From assembly GCA_963677755.1 (NCBI GenBank), contig OY782506.1, positions 1,922,001-1,986,000 of the forward strand: a stretch of 64,000 nt of DNA. Direction: 5' to 3'. Each line of letters begins with the position of its first letter. Positions within the stretch are counted from its first letter, which is position 1. Position numbers and translations under genes: made by a program. The notes under the pieces are model-generated. The model ran no database searches. It worked only from the letters and a program-made list of their open reading frames with translations, and was not told the origin of the DNA. Below are positions 26,341-36,083 of this stretch, in pieces. The DNA is from JAIOSF01 sp963677755 (GTDB lineage Bacteria > Campylobacterota > Campylobacteria > Campylobacterales > Arcobacteraceae).

Positions 26341-26778
26341 TTAATAAGGAGTGACATTAATCCACCCCCCTGCAATCCTTTCAATAACTTCCGCAATTCC
26401 TGCTTGTACATAACTTATATCTTCAATAAATTCATCCTTTTTCCAATTCATTGTATCCATAGTATTAATGCAACCAATAAACTCCACATCATATTCCATC
26501 AAAGAGTTGATTCTTGTTAATGTATCTTCATCATAGTCTTTTCTCAATACTCGCATCCCTTGAGCATAAGCAACAACTGATATTTGGATAGTTTCTGCTG
26601 GATATACTTTTAAAACATTATATATAGATCCTAACATATGATTTACAGTTTCAATATTTGCACTTCGTAATTTAATCACCCACTTTCTAGGCTCATCAAA
26701 TGTAGGTTTTGGATCAGAAAACTCCATTTGTCCAAATGATAATACAGAAAGCATTATCAGCAAAATTAACTTTTTCAT
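26341..26778 (-). CDS. DsrE-family secreted protein
   Basis: 145 aa with a short signal (MKKLILLIMLSVLSFG). The mature part resembles DsrE/DsrF folds: WVIKLRSANIETVNHMLGSI, ISVVAYAQGMRVLRKD and EFIGCINTM, with one conserved cysteine (C in FIGCINTM). DsrE proteins transfer sulfur via that cysteine. The exported form near sox genes suggests periplasmic sulfur handling (inference). Operon with the SoxW-like gene 73 bases downstream. Confidence 0.82.
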   Translation of the reverse strand: MKKLILLIMLSVLSFGQMEFSDPKPTFDEPRKWVIKLRSANIETVNHMLGSIYNVLKVYPAETIQISVVAYAQGMRVLRKDYDEDTLTRINSLMEYDVEFIGCINTMDTMNWKKDEFIEDISYVQAGIAEVIERIAGGWINVTPY

Positions 26779-26882
26779 ATTTTTCCTTTGTATAATAAAT
26801 TTTTATAGTATATCTTATACTTTATTAAAAATATTAGTGAGAAAATAAAAGAAAAAGAATTATAAAATATTTGATAAAACAC

Positions 26883-26939
26883 TTGACAAAAAAGTAAAAA
26901 TTTACTACAATTCTAGCACTCAAAATAAATGAGTGCTAA
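26883..26939 (+). promoter_or_regulatory. groESL promoter with CIRCE operator
   Basis: TTGACA (26883-26888), 17-base spacer, TACAAT (26906-26911), then the inverted repeat CTAGCACTC-N9-GAGTGCTAA (26913-26939). This is the classic CIRCE element bound by HrcA, so heat-shock derepression of groESL is expected. hrcA is not in this window. Confidence 0.92.
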
Positions 26940-26973
26940 TTAAATTTTAAACTTAACATATAAGGACTAAATA

Positions 26974-27249
26974 ATGAATTTTAAACCATTAGGTGATAGA
27001 GTACTATTAAAAGTACAAGCAGTAGAAACAAAAACTGCAAGTGGAATCATTATCCCAGATAATGCTTCAAAAGAAAAACCAACACAAGCTGAAGTTGTAG
27101 CAATAGGAAATGATGTAGAACATGTAGCAGTTGGAGACCAAGTAATTTTTTCTCAATACGCAAGAAGTGCAACGGTTACTATTGATAACACAGAATATTT
27201 AATCATGGAAGTAAGTGAAATTTTAGGAACATTTGGAGGAGATAAATAA
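26974..27249 (+). CDS. groES: Co-chaperonin GroES
   Basis: 91 aa, starting MNFKPLGDRVLLK and containing ASGIIIPDNASKEKP (mobile loop region) and EYLIMEVSEILG. It caps GroEL rings. Downstream of promoter and CIRCE; its TAA overlaps the groEL ATG (TAATG). Confidence 0.98.
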   Translation: MNFKPLGDRVLLKVQAVETKTASGIIIPDNASKEKPTQAEVVAIGNDVEHVAVGDQVIFSQYARSATVTIDNTEYLIMEVSEILGTFGGDK

Positions 27250-28889
27250 TGGCAAAAGAGATACATTTTAGTGATGATGCAAGACATAAACTTTTTAGTG
27301 GTGTTGAACAACTAGCAAATGCAGTTAAAGTAACAATGGGTCCAAGAGGTAGAAATGTTTTATTACAAAAATCATTTGGAAGCCCTACTATTACAAAAGA
27401 TGGTGTTTCTGTTGCACGAGAAATTGAACTTCAAGATCCTATGGAAAATATGGGAGCACAACTAGTAAAAGAGGTTGCTTCAAATACAAATGATGAAGCT
27501 GGTGACGGTACAACTACAGCAACAGTTTTAGCACATAGTATTTTCAAAGAGGGTTTACGAAATGTAACAGCAGGAGCTAATCCTGTACAACTTAAGCGTG
27601 GTATGGATAAAGCAAGTGAACAAATTTTAGAAGAGCTAAAAAAAATATCAAGAGTAGTTGATACAAAAGAACAAATTGCCCAAGTAGCTACAATCTCTGC
27701 AAATAGTGACACTGCTATTGGAGATATGATAGCAGAAGCAATGGAAAAAGTTGGAAAAGATGGTGTTATTACTGTTGAAGAAGCAAAAGGTATCTATGAC
27801 GAACTAGATGTTGTTGAAGGTATGCAATTTGATAGAGGATATTTATCTCCATATTTTGCTACAAATGTCGAAAAAATGATTGCTGAGTTAGAAAATCCAT
27901 ATATATTATTATGTGAGAAAAAAATCAGTTCATTAAAAGAGATGTTGCCAATACTTGAAGAGGTAAATAGAACACAAAGACCACTTTTAATTATCGCAGA
28001 AGACGTTGATGGTGAAGCACTTTCTACATTAGTAGTAAATAGACTAAGAGGAAGTTTAAATATCGCAGCTGTTAAAGCACCAGGTTTTGGTGATAGAAGA
28101 AAAGCAATGCTAGAAGATATTGCAATTCTAACAGGTGGAAAAGTTATCTCTGAAGAGATGGGTATGACACTTGAAGGTACAACTATGGATGACCTTGGAA
28201 CTGCTGCAAAAGTTGTTATAGATAAAGACAATACAACTATCGTTAATGGTGCGGGTGATAAATCTAATGTAGAAGCAAGAGTATCACAAATCAGAAATGA
28301 GATAGAAAATACATCAAGTGACTATGATAGAGAAAAAGCACAAGAAAGATTAGCAAAAATGTCTGGTGGTGTTGCTGTAATTAAAGTTGGGGCCCCAACA
28401 GAAACAGAAATGAAAGAGAAAAAAGATAGAGTTGATGATGCACTAAGTGCAACAAGAGCTGCTGTTGAAGAAGGTATTGTAATAGGTGGTGGTTCTGCAC
28501 TTATAAAAGCGGCAGCAAAAGTAACACTTGAACTTGATGGTGATGAGCAAATTGGTGCAGATATTATTGTTCGTGCAATTGCAGCTCCATTAAAACAAAT
28601 TGCTGCAAATGCTGGATTTGATGCTGGTGTTGTTGCAAATGAAGTATCAAAATCTACTGATGCAAATGTTGGATTTGATGCAGCCACTGGAAACTATGTA
28701 GATATGTTTAAATCAGGTATTGTAGATCCAGCAAAAGTTGAAAGAGTTGCAATGCAAAATGCTGTATCTGTAGCATCACTTCTTCTTACAACTGAAGCAA
28801 CAGTTTCAGATATACAAGGGGATGATGTAAAAGCTGCTCCAATGCCTGACATGGGTGGAATGGGAGGTATGGGTGGAATGGGAATGTAA
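27249..28889 (+). CDS. groEL: Chaperonin GroEL
   Basis: 546 aa, full length. ATP-binding DGTTTATVLA, ANSDTAIGDM, GFGDRRKAMLEDIA and the C-terminal GGMGGMGGMGM tail are all present. It forms the 14-mer folding chamber with GroES. Regulated with groES by CIRCE. No clear hairpin follows; the gap to the porin gene is 167 bases. Confidence 0.99.
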   Translation: MAKEIHFSDDARHKLFSGVEQLANAVKVTMGPRGRNVLLQKSFGSPTITKDGVSVAREIELQDPMENMGAQLVKEVASNTNDEAGDGTTTATVLAHSIFKEGLRNVTAGANPVQLKRGMDKASEQILEELKKISRVVDTKEQIAQVATISANSDTAIGDMIAEAMEKVGKDGVITVEEAKGIYDELDVVEGMQFDRGYLSPYFATNVEKMIAELENPYILLCEKKISSLKEMLPILEEVNRTQRPLLIIAEDVDGEALSTLVVNRLRGSLNIAAVKAPGFGDRRKAMLEDIAILTGGKVISEEMGMTLEGTTMDDLGTAAKVVIDKDNTTIVNGAGDKSNVEARVSQIRNEIENTSSDYDREKAQERLAKMSGGVAVIKVGAPTETEMKEKKDRVDDALSATRAAVEEGIVIGGGSALIKAAAKVTLELDGDEQIGADIIVRAIAAPLKQIAANAGFDAGVVANEVSKSTDANVGFDAATGNYVDMFKSGIVDPAKVERVAMQNAVSVASLLLTTEATVSDIQGDDVKAAPMPDMGGMGGMGGMGM

Positions 28890-29056
28890 TCCCTCCCCCC
28901 TTCTCCAATTCAAAATAAATTTTTCATCTCTTCTATTATATAAAAATTCTTTTCCTTTATTTTTTCTTTATTTACATATAAGTAAAACTTATCTAATATT
29001 AAGTTATACCAAAGCAATACTATTTTACAATGTTTATTGAATTTTAAGGAGATAAA

Positions 29057-30550
29057 ATGAAAAAAAGTATTATAGCATTATCAGCAATTGCTGCACTCTC
29101 AACTGCATCTTTTGCAAACGATGATGTAAAATTACAGTTAGAGTTGTTGAAAAACCAAATCAAACAGCTTGAAGCAAAAATGGAAGCCAATGAAAAGGCA
29201 GTACAAAAAGTAGAAAAAACAGTTGTAAGAAACAAAAAAAATATCACAAAAAATAAAATATTAGCAAATAATGATAATATAAAATGGGATATTGATTTTA
29301 GAACTGCTATTGATTCACTTGACTATAAACATGCGGATGGATCAAAATCTAAAAACTCAGCACTTATGACAAATAGATTGTGGCTTGGTATGGGATATGC
29401 TCCTGATGAGAATAATCTATTTAAAGGAAAGTTATCTTATAACAAAGCTTATGGAGATACAGCAAATCACAGTCAATCAAATACACAACCAGGGTATGCA
29501 AATTTTGATTGGGTAACAAATGAAAATGCAACAGACAATACTGTTAAAGTAAAAGAAGCATACTGGTTATATATGAATGATACATTCTTAGGGACACAAG
29601 TTCCTTGGACTATTTCAGTTGGTAGAAGACCATCTACAGATGGTTTAGGTATTAATATGAGAGAAGGTATGAAAGATAATTCACCTTTATCACATACAGT
29701 AAATGTTGAGTTTGATGGACTTAGTTCAAAATTTAATCTTGATAAAGTAACAGGAGTTGAGGGTATGTGGTGGAAACTATGTACAGGTAGAGGGTTAACT
29801 AATGCTACGCAAAGATTCCAAATGGATGGTTCTTCATATGTAGATGATGAAACAAAAAATCCAAATGTTGATATGTATGGATTTATTTTTGTTCCTTGGG
29901 ACAATGGACAATACTCAGTTCATACAAATTGGGCAAAAGCTGTTAATTTAATTGGATATACAGGAAGTGATCTTGCAACATACATGGGTGGTGGAGCTTT
30001 CCCTTCATTTACAGATGTTGGAGATATTGAATTACTAACAGTTATGTTTAAAGCAGAAGGTATTGGTGATGGAATCTCTGATTTCTTAGATGATACTAGA
30101 TTTTTTGCATCTTGGGCTCAGTCAAAAACTGATCCAAATAAAACAAATTCAGCAAATGGTGGGATGCTTGGCAGTAGCCAAGGTGAAACTGGACACTCTG
30201 AATGGATAGGATTAAACATGCCTTGTCCACTTACTGATGATGGTAGAATTGGGATTGAATGGAATCAAGGTTCTAAATACTGGAGAAGTATGACTTACGG
30301 TGAAGATACTATGTCAGGAAGTAAAATTGCTGCTCGTGGTACAGCTTGGGAAATTTATTATACAAAACCTTTAACTAAAGCTTTGACATTTAATGCTAGA
30401 TATACAGATATTGAGTATGACTATACTGGAAGTCAAGCATTCTTTGGTGCAGATGGTACACCTTATGATATTAACTCAGCTATGGCAATTGGAATGAGTG
30501 CTGTTAAAGAATCATCTGATTTAAGATTTTCAGTTAGCTACAGATACTAA
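29057..30550 (+). CDS. Large outer-membrane porin-like protein (DUF3373-type)
   Basis: 497 aa with signal peptide (MKKSIIALSAIAALSTASFA), then a coiled-coil stretch (residues about 24-70, KLQLELLKNQIKQLEAKMEAN) resembling the trimerisation segment of OprB/OMP families, and a long beta-rich part ending in the OMP signature phenylalanine-free ...RFSVSYRY. Campylobacterota DUF3373 proteins have this layout; assignment is by overall resemblance. Pore-forming role is inferred. AAGGAGA precedes the ATG and a terminator at 30558 follows. Confidence 0.75.
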   Translation: MKKSIIALSAIAALSTASFANDDVKLQLELLKNQIKQLEAKMEANEKAVQKVEKTVVRNKKNITKNKILANNDNIKWDIDFRTAIDSLDYKHADGSKSKNSALMTNRLWLGMGYAPDENNLFKGKLSYNKAYGDTANHSQSNTQPGYANFDWVTNENATDNTVKVKEAYWLYMNDTFLGTQVPWTISVGRRPSTDGLGINMREGMKDNSPLSHTVNVEFDGLSSKFNLDKVTGVEGMWWKLCTGRGLTNATQRFQMDGSSYVDDETKNPNVDMYGFIFVPWDNGQYSVHTNWAKAVNLIGYTGSDLATYMGGGAFPSFTDVGDIELLTVMFKAEGIGDGISDFLDDTRFFASWAQSKTDPNKTNSANGGMLGSSQGETGHSEWIGLNMPCPLTDDGRIGIEWNQGSKYWRSMTYGEDTMSGSKIAARGTAWEIYYTKPLTKALTFNARYTDIEYDYTGSQAFFGADGTPYDINSAMAIGMSAVKESSDLRFSVSYRY

Positions 30551-30553
30551 AAC

Positions 30554-31657
30554 TTATAAAAGAGAGCAGAGTAATCTCTCTGCCTCTTTTTTACTACCAA
30601 TCTCACCATTAAGTTGAGATTGGTATATTTTTTTTAAAACTACCCCAAACTGAACGCTAGGTTTATAACCTAAGTTTATCAAATCTTTTCCCATTAAAAA
30701 TGGTTCTGGCATGCTATTCATTAATTTATATTTTATGGAAACAATCTGTGCTTCATTTATAACATATTTTAACTCTGATGCATATATCTTTGGTACATTA
30801 AATATTTGAAGTTTTTCAATTGTTTTTAAAAGCTGTTTATCTTCAGATATCTCAAGTAAAATATCAAATAAAAAATAAAACATCAAAACAATATTTTCTT
30901 TATAGTTTTCAGTTTTATAATGTACCATCTCATCAATATTGTTTACAAGCTTATCTGATAAATTAATAATATTTAACTCACTTAAAAATTCTAATCCTAT
31001 AGATGGTTTTTTTGAGTGAAGAAGAAGTTTTTCATATTCATTGAAAATCCTCTCTTTTGAGAGTGTTTTAAAATCTTCACTTTTAACTAAACTATCGCAA
31101 AGTTTTTTTGTATTTTTATCTATAGTAAGTAAAAACCTTCCACAAAACTGTACCGCTCTATATACTCGCAAAGGATCTTCTATAAAACTTTTATCATCTA
31201 TATGTTTTAAAAGTTTATTTTCTATATCTTTTATCCCACTAAATGGGTCTAGAAACTCTTTTTTGATATAATCAAACCCTATTGAGTTAATAGTAAAATC
31301 TCTTCTTTGTGATGCTTCTTCAAAGCTTAAATCACTATCTATACTTACTTCAAACTTTTTGTGTCCAATCCCTATCTTATTTTCAGTTCTTGGAAATGAA
31401 AAATCATATATTGTATTTTCAATGGAGAGTTTTAATATCCCAAAACTTTTTCCTACAAAATCTACTGTTCCAAAATTTTTCAATATCGTTTCTAAATCTT
31501 CTAGATTTCCAATACCATATACTTCAACATCGTAATCACTACAAGGAATCTTCAAAAAATAATCTCTTACACTTCCACCTACAACAATTGGCTTACCACC
31601 ATGTGATACAATTTTATCTAAAACAGTAGTAAGATTTTTAGGAAGTGTATTTATCAT
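30554..31657 (-). CDS. cca: CCA tRNA nucleotidyltransferase / poly(A) polymerase-type
   Basis: 367 aa class II nucleotidyltransferase. The head has VVGGSVRDYFLKIPCSDYDVEVYG (GGxVRD and DxD catalytic motifs) and RRDFTINSIGFD, with SFIEDPLRVYRAVQFCGRF after it. It adds or repairs the 3' CCA of tRNAs. The C-terminal half is shorter and more divergent than in E. coli Cca, so CC-adding versus CCA-adding is not settled by eye. It follows rplT and a terminator on the same strand. Confidence 0.88.
   Translation of the reverse strand: MINTLPKNLTTVLDKIVSHGGKPIVVGGSVRDYFLKIPCSDYDVEVYGIGNLEDLETILKNFGTVDFVGKSFGILKLSIENTIYDFSFPRTENKIGIGHKKFEVSIDSDLSFEEASQRRDFTINSIGFDYIKKEFLDPFSGIKDIENKLLKHIDDKSFIEDPLRVYRAVQFCGRFLLTIDKNTKKLCDSLVKSEDFKTLSKERIFNEYEKLLLHSKKPSIGLEFLSELNIINLSDKLVNNIDEMVHYKTENYKENIVLMFYFLFDILLEISEDKQLLKTIEKLQIFNVPKIYASELKYVINEAQIVSIKYKLMNSMPEPFLMGKDLINLGYKPSVQFGVVLKKIYQSQLNGEIGSKKEAERLLCSLL
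30558..30592 (+). terminator. Terminator of the porin gene, embedded in the 3' end of cca
   Basis: AAAAGAG-A-GCAGAG (30558-30571) pairs with CTCTGC-CTCTTTT (30578-30590), one bulge, 6-base loop, followed by T2. It lies inside the last codons of the converging cca gene. Confidence 0.7.
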
Positions 31658-31691
31658 AATTAATTATAGTCTTTCAAATATTTTATACCCA

Positions 31692-31727
31692 TAAAAAAAG
31701 GGATGCAATCTCTTGCATCCCTTTTTT
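31692..31727 (-). terminator. Terminator after rplT
   Basis: A 14-bp perfect stem (31694-31707 with 31714-31727, core GGGATGCA), 6-base loop, ending in a T-tract when read on the minus strand. Confidence 0.9.
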
Positions 31728-31749
31728 AACACTTTTATAAGATTAGCTC

Positions 31750-32103
31750 TTATAAAGCTGCTTTCGCACTTGCTACAACTGTTTGAAATGATGCATAATC
31801 ATTCATTGCCATATCAGCAAGGATTTTTCTATCAAGTGTAATTCCGGCTTTTTTCATTCCGTTCATAAATCTTGAATAGCTGATGTCATTTAATCTACAC
31901 GCAGCATTAATTCTAACAATCCAAAGTTTTCTGAAATCTCTTTTTTTCTGTCTTCTATCTCTAAAAGCATAAACTAAACTTCTCTCAACTTGCTCTTTAG
32001 CTTTTCTAAAGTGTTTTCTTCTACCACTGTAGAATCCTTTAGCAAGTTTAAGAATTTTTTTATGTCTTGCTCTTCTTATCGTACCTGTTTTTACTCTTGG
32101 CAT
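31750..32103 (-). CDS. rplT: 50S ribosomal protein L20
   Basis: 117 aa, MPRVKTGTIRRARHKKILKLAKGF and YSRFMNGMKKAGI are L20 hallmarks. It is essential for early 50S assembly and in E. coli represses its own operon. It lies 124 bases after rpmI in the thrS-infC-rpmI-rplT order; the gap has short hairpins (for example TCCGA...TCGGA) that could be regulatory. Confidence 0.98.
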   Translation of the reverse strand: MPRVKTGTIRRARHKKILKLAKGFYSGRRKHFRKAKEQVERSLVYAFRDRRQKKRDFRKLWIVRINAACRLNDISYSRFMNGMKKAGITLDRKILADMAMNDYASFQTVVASAKAAL

Positions 32104-32227
32104 ATTATTTTCCTTATCTTTACCATAAATATCTTAATAAAGCGATATTTTGGTGTCTGTACATATTGTACTGAACTTATCCGAACTGAATCGGAGGGAC
32201 TATTTACTGAAATTTGTTAATAAAGGA

Positions 32228-32425
32228 CTACCCTTTATTTAACATCTTTTTAACTCTTGAAGCATCTGCATCAGATACTACTTGTGGACCTCTTAAAGCT
32301 ACTTTTCTTTTTTGGCTTTTCTTAGTAAGAATGTGACTTCTAAAAGCACTTCCTCTTTTGATAGAACCATTTTTTTTCACTTTAAATCTTTTTAAAGCTC
32401 CACTGTTAGATTTCATCTTTGGCAT
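32228..32425 (-). CDS. rpmI: 50S ribosomal protein L35
   Basis: 65 aa from ATG 32423-32425 with AAAGGAG upstream; the longer frame to 32443 is not needed. MPKMKSNSGALKRFK and HILTKKSQKRKVALRG identify L35. Between infC and rplT. Confidence 0.97.
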   Translation of the reverse strand: MPKMKSNSGALKRFKVKKNGSIKRGSAFRSHILTKKSQKRKVALRGPQVVSDADASRVKKMLNKG

Positions 32426-32561
32426 TGTTAGACTCCTTTGCAATTTTTATCAAATCTGTAAATTTTTACAAAAAAAAATCCACAAACTTAAATAAGTTGT
32501 GGATTATACTGTTTTTATACTTTAAATAATTTTAAGTGTTAAGAATAAGATATAGTTTATA

Positions 32562-33104
32562 CTATTTCCCACTACCTTTCAGTGGCGTTACAAGCATATT
32601 TACATATCTTCCTTCAAGCTTAGGATCATTTTCTTTTACTGCTACATCTTCTATCATTTCCCAAACTCTTGCTAATACTTCAGCACCAGCAGCAGGATTT
32701 GCCATCTCTCTACCTCGTAAAAAAACTCTAAATTTTACATGATTCCCTTTTTCAAGAAACTCTAAAGCATGTTTTACTTTATAATCTATATCATTTTGAG
32801 CAATTTTTACAGAAAGTTTTATCTCTTTAGTTACAATTATCTTTTGATTTTTTCTTGCTTCTTTTTGCTTTTTTTCTTGTTGATATTTAAATTTACCATA
32901 GTTCATAATCTTCACAACAGGAGGTTGTGCATTTGGTGCGATACACACTAAGTCAAGTCCTGCTTCATCAGCTAATGCTAAAGCCTCTCTTGAACTCATT
33001 ATACCATTGCTAGATCCATCTTCTGCATTACATCTAACTTCTTTAAATCTAATATCTTCATTTAGTAATGTATCGTCCGTTTTTTTGTTATTCTTTAAAC
33101 TCAA
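32562..33104 (-). CDS. infC: Translation initiation factor IF-3
   Basis: 180 aa. It contains LLNEDIRFKEVR and YGKFKYQQEKKQKEARKN, both IF-3 signatures, and the C-domain RVWEMIEDVA. The start is TTG at 33102-33104, overlapping the thrS TGA by four bases (TTGA), with AGGGGA about eight bases upstream; the next Met is at residue 36, inside the N-domain. Rare infC start codons (ATT in E. coli) let IF-3 repress its own translation, so TTG here fits the same autoregulation. Part of the thrS-infC-rpmI-rplT operon. Confidence 0.96.
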   Translation of the reverse strand: MSLKNNKKTDDTLLNEDIRFKEVRCNAEDGSSNGIMSSREALALADEAGLDLVCIAPNAQPPVVKIMNYGKFKYQQEKKQKEARKNQKIIVTKEIKLSVKIAQNDIDYKVKHALEFLEKGNHVKFRVFLRGREMANPAAGAEVLARVWEMIEDVAVKENDPKLEGRYVNMLVTPLKGSGK

Positions 33105-34918
33105 ATTTTATCCCCTGCTTTTTGTTGTTGTAACATATCTATAAACTCTTGTTTTGACATCTCACTTCTTTCTCTTTTTCTTCTATCTCTTAATGCAACT
33201 TTTTCATTTGCAACTTCATCATCACCTACAACTATAATCATTGGAACTCTTTGTTTCTCAGCAATTCTAATTCTTTTATTAAGGCTCTCATTTTGACTAA
33301 ATATTTCATTGTCTATCTCAATCATTTGAAGCTCTTTTGATAATTTTTTAGCATACTCTAAATGACTATCTGCAATTGGTACAATAATAACACCTGTTGG
33401 TGCAATGCTTAATGGAAACTCACCTGCATAATGTTCAGTAAGTATCCCTATAAATCTTTCAAAACTTCCAAGAATTGCTCTATGAATCATTACAGGTCGT
33501 TCCCTTTTGTCTTCAGAAGTTGTATAATGAATATCAAATCTTTCTGGTAAGTTCATATCAACTTGAATTGTACCACATTGCCATTTTCTTCCAATAGCAT
33601 CAAGAATTTTAATATCTATCTTTGGACCATAAAATGCTCCCCCACCTTCATCAATTCCATAAGAATAACCATTTTCATCTAAAGCATCCATAATACCTTT
33701 TGTTGTAGTTTCCCAAAAAGCATCATCGCCAATCGCTTTTTTAGGTTTTGTAGATACTTCCATCTCATAAGTAAATTCAAAATGTTTCATTAAAGATTCT
33801 ACAAATTCAAGAACCTCCATAATCACATCTTTCACTTGAGATTGCATACAGAATATATGTGCATCATCTTGAGTAAATTCTCTTACTCTAAATAATCCAT
33901 GCATAGCACCACTTAATTCATGTCTATGAACAACACCATATTCAAAAAACTTCAATGGTAAATCTTTGTACGATACTAAATCATTTTTAAATACCTCTAT
34001 ATGACCAACACAGTTCATAGGTTTTATACCATATTCTTGTCCATCAATTTCAGTAAAATACATATTTTCTTTATAGTTTGCATAATGCCCAGACTTTACC
34101 CAAGCTTCTGCTTTAAGAATTTCAGGTCCTCGAACTGGTTGGTACCCTCTCATTCTATGCGCTTTATATAAAAGTTGTTCTAATTTTCCCCTAAGACGCG
34201 ATCCAGCAGGAAGCCATAAAGGTAACCCTGCTCCTATATCATCACTAAATGCAAAAAGTTTAAGATCCGTACCTAATCTTCTATGATCTCTTTTTTTTGC
34301 CTCTTCAAGCATAGTTACATAATCTTTTAACTCTTGTTTATCAAAAAATGAAATACCATAAATTCGAGTAATCATCTCATTTTCTTCATCGCCACCAAGA
34401 TAAGCACCAGCAACTCTTATAAGTTTGAAGTTTCTTATTGACCTTGTATTTGGTAAATGTGGTCCTCTACATAAATCCTCAAAATCTCCTTGAGTATAAA
34501 TAGTAAGTAGATCATCTGTAATTTTTTCTAATACTGCTTGTTTTAATTCATCACTAGCAAACTTTTTTATAATATCTTTTCTTGATACTTCACTTCGTGT
34601 AATTGGTAATTTTCGACCAGCAATCTCTTTCATCTTTTTTTCAATAACAGATAAATCTTCATCATTTAATTGATGATTTAATTTAAAATCGTAATAAAAT
34701 CCCTCTTCTACGACAGGTCCAACAAAAAATTTAGCTTCTGGATGTAACTCCTTGATAGCTTGTGCCATTAAATGTGCAGTAGAGTGTCTTAATATCTCTA
34801 ATGCCTCTTTCGAGTTATCTGCATATATCTTTTCATCATCAGTAGCATCTATACCTAAAGCCTCTGCAGTTTGAAGGTCATAAATTTGACCATCTTTCTT
34901 TATCCCTATATAATCCAA
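33101..34918 (-). CDS. thrS: Threonyl-tRNA synthetase
   Basis: 605 aa; E. coli ThrS is 642. The editing domain has the ARGHHTAHLMAQAIKELHPEA-like HSTAHLMAQAIK motif; class II motif 2 (FRVREFTQDDAHIF), the zinc cysteine in MNCVGHIEVFK and motif 3 (HRAILGSFERF) are present. The TGS domain is shorter at the N-terminus. Start is TTG at 34916-34918 with AAAAGGA upstream. Leads the operon; its stop overlaps infC. Confidence 0.97.
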   Translation of the reverse strand: MDYIGIKKDGQIYDLQTAEALGIDATDDEKIYADNSKEALEILRHSTAHLMAQAIKELHPEAKFFVGPVVEEGFYYDFKLNHQLNDEDLSVIEKKMKEIAGRKLPITRSEVSRKDIIKKFASDELKQAVLEKITDDLLTIYTQGDFEDLCRGPHLPNTRSIRNFKLIRVAGAYLGGDEENEMITRIYGISFFDKQELKDYVTMLEEAKKRDHRRLGTDLKLFAFSDDIGAGLPLWLPAGSRLRGKLEQLLYKAHRMRGYQPVRGPEILKAEAWVKSGHYANYKENMYFTEIDGQEYGIKPMNCVGHIEVFKNDLVSYKDLPLKFFEYGVVHRHELSGAMHGLFRVREFTQDDAHIFCMQSQVKDVIMEVLEFVESLMKHFEFTYEMEVSTKPKKAIGDDAFWETTTKGIMDALDENGYSYGIDEGGGAFYGPKIDIKILDAIGRKWQCGTIQVDMNLPERFDIHYTTSEDKRERPVMIHRAILGSFERFIGILTEHYAGEFPLSIAPTGVIIVPIADSHLEYAKKLSKELQMIEIDNEIFSQNESLNKRIRIAEKQRVPMIIVVGDDEVANEKVALRDRRKRERSEMSKQEFIDMLQQQKAGDKI

Positions 34919-35006
34919 TAAAGTCCTTTTATATTATATTTAATTAATTATCTAAATTTTAGCAAACTTGTACTTAAATAAAACATTGTTATATTTAATG
35001 TACTCT

Positions 35007-36083
35007 TTATTTACTATAAACTTTTTTTACATTTTCCATATTACTACTCATATTAAGTAGTACCATATCTGCTAAAATTACACTCATCATTGATTCACAA
35101 ACCACACTTCCTCGTAAAGCTACACAAGGATCATGTCTCCCTTTTAAATTATATGTTTTATCAATATTATTTACATCAACTGTTTTTTGTTCACAAAAAA
35201 TAGATGGAGTTGGTTTGAAATATACTCTTGTAATAATATCATCTCCATTACTAATTCCACCCAAAATTCCACCACTATGGTTTGTTTCAAACCCTTGTGA
35301 TGTAATTTGATCGTTATTAAGACTTCCTCTAGAATTACTAGAGTCCATGCCATCACCTATTTCCACACCTTTTACTGCATTTAGCCCCATCATAGCATTA
35401 GCAATTTGCCCATCTAACTTATGATACATAGGCTCACCTAAGCCAGCAGGAACCCCTGTTGCTTTTAAAAATACAACACCACCAAGCGAATCGTGTTTTG
35501 ACATTGCTTCTTTTATTGCTTCTTTTTGTAATTGTTCTTTTTCTTTATCTAATGCGAAAATTTCACTTTTTTTAGCATTATTAAAATCATATTCTTCTGA
35601 CTTAATTCCACCTACTTCACAAATGCCACTTTGAACTTTTATATCTAGCTCTTTCAAAAGTAATTTTGCAATAGCACCAGCTGCAACTCGGGCAGCAGTT
35701 TCACGAGCAGAACTTCTTCCTCCACCCCTATAATCTCTAATTCCATATTTATGAAAATAGGTAAAATCAGCATGCCCTGGACGAAATAAATCTTTTACAT
35801 TTGAATAATCTTTACTTTTTTGGTTTTCATTATAAAGCACCATAGCAATTGGTGTTCCTGTACTAACACCTTCAAATACACCACTTAAAATTTGTATCGT
35901 ATCACTCTCTTTTCTTTGTGTCTCAAATTTTGATTTACCTGGTTTTCTTCTATCCATTTCACTTTGAATATACTCTAAATCTATTTTGATACCAGCAGGT
36001 ACACCATCTACAATACATCCAAGTGCTACTCCATGAGACTCCCCAAATGTAGTAAACTTAAACCTTTCTCCAAAACTATTCAT
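35007..36083 (-). CDS. aroC: Chorismate synthase
   Basis: 358 aa. GESHGVALGCIVDGVPAG, RRKPGKSKFETQRKESD and the GRSSARETAARVAAGAIAK signature are diagnostic. It makes chorismate from EPSP using reduced FMN. The ATG overlaps the rnc stop by one base (TAATG). Confidence 0.98.
   Translation of the reverse strand: MNSFGERFKFTTFGESHGVALGCIVDGVPAGIKIDLEYIQSEMDRRKPGKSKFETQRKESDTIQILSGVFEGVSTGTPIAMVLYNENQKSKDYSNVKDLFRPGHADFTYFHKYGIRDYRGGGRSSARETAARVAAGAIAKLLLKELDIKVQSGICEVGGIKSEEYDFNNAKKSEIFALDKEKEQLQKEAIKEAMSKHDSLGGVVFLKATGVPAGLGEPMYHKLDGQIANAMMGLNAVKGVEIGDGMDSSNSRGSLNNDQITSQGFETNHSGGILGGISNGDDIITRVYFKPTPSIFCEQKTVDVNNIDKTYNLKGRHDPCVALRGSVVCESMMSVILADMVLLNMSSNMENVKKVYSK

Noticed and set aside
27431..28687. 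Long frames opposite groEL
   Set aside because: Shadows of the biased codon use of groEL; Ser/Ala-rich low-complexity translations with no ribosome sites.
32104..32227. L20-binding leader between rpmI and rplT
   Set aside because: Short hairpins are visible, but nothing matches a known L20 leader well enough to call.
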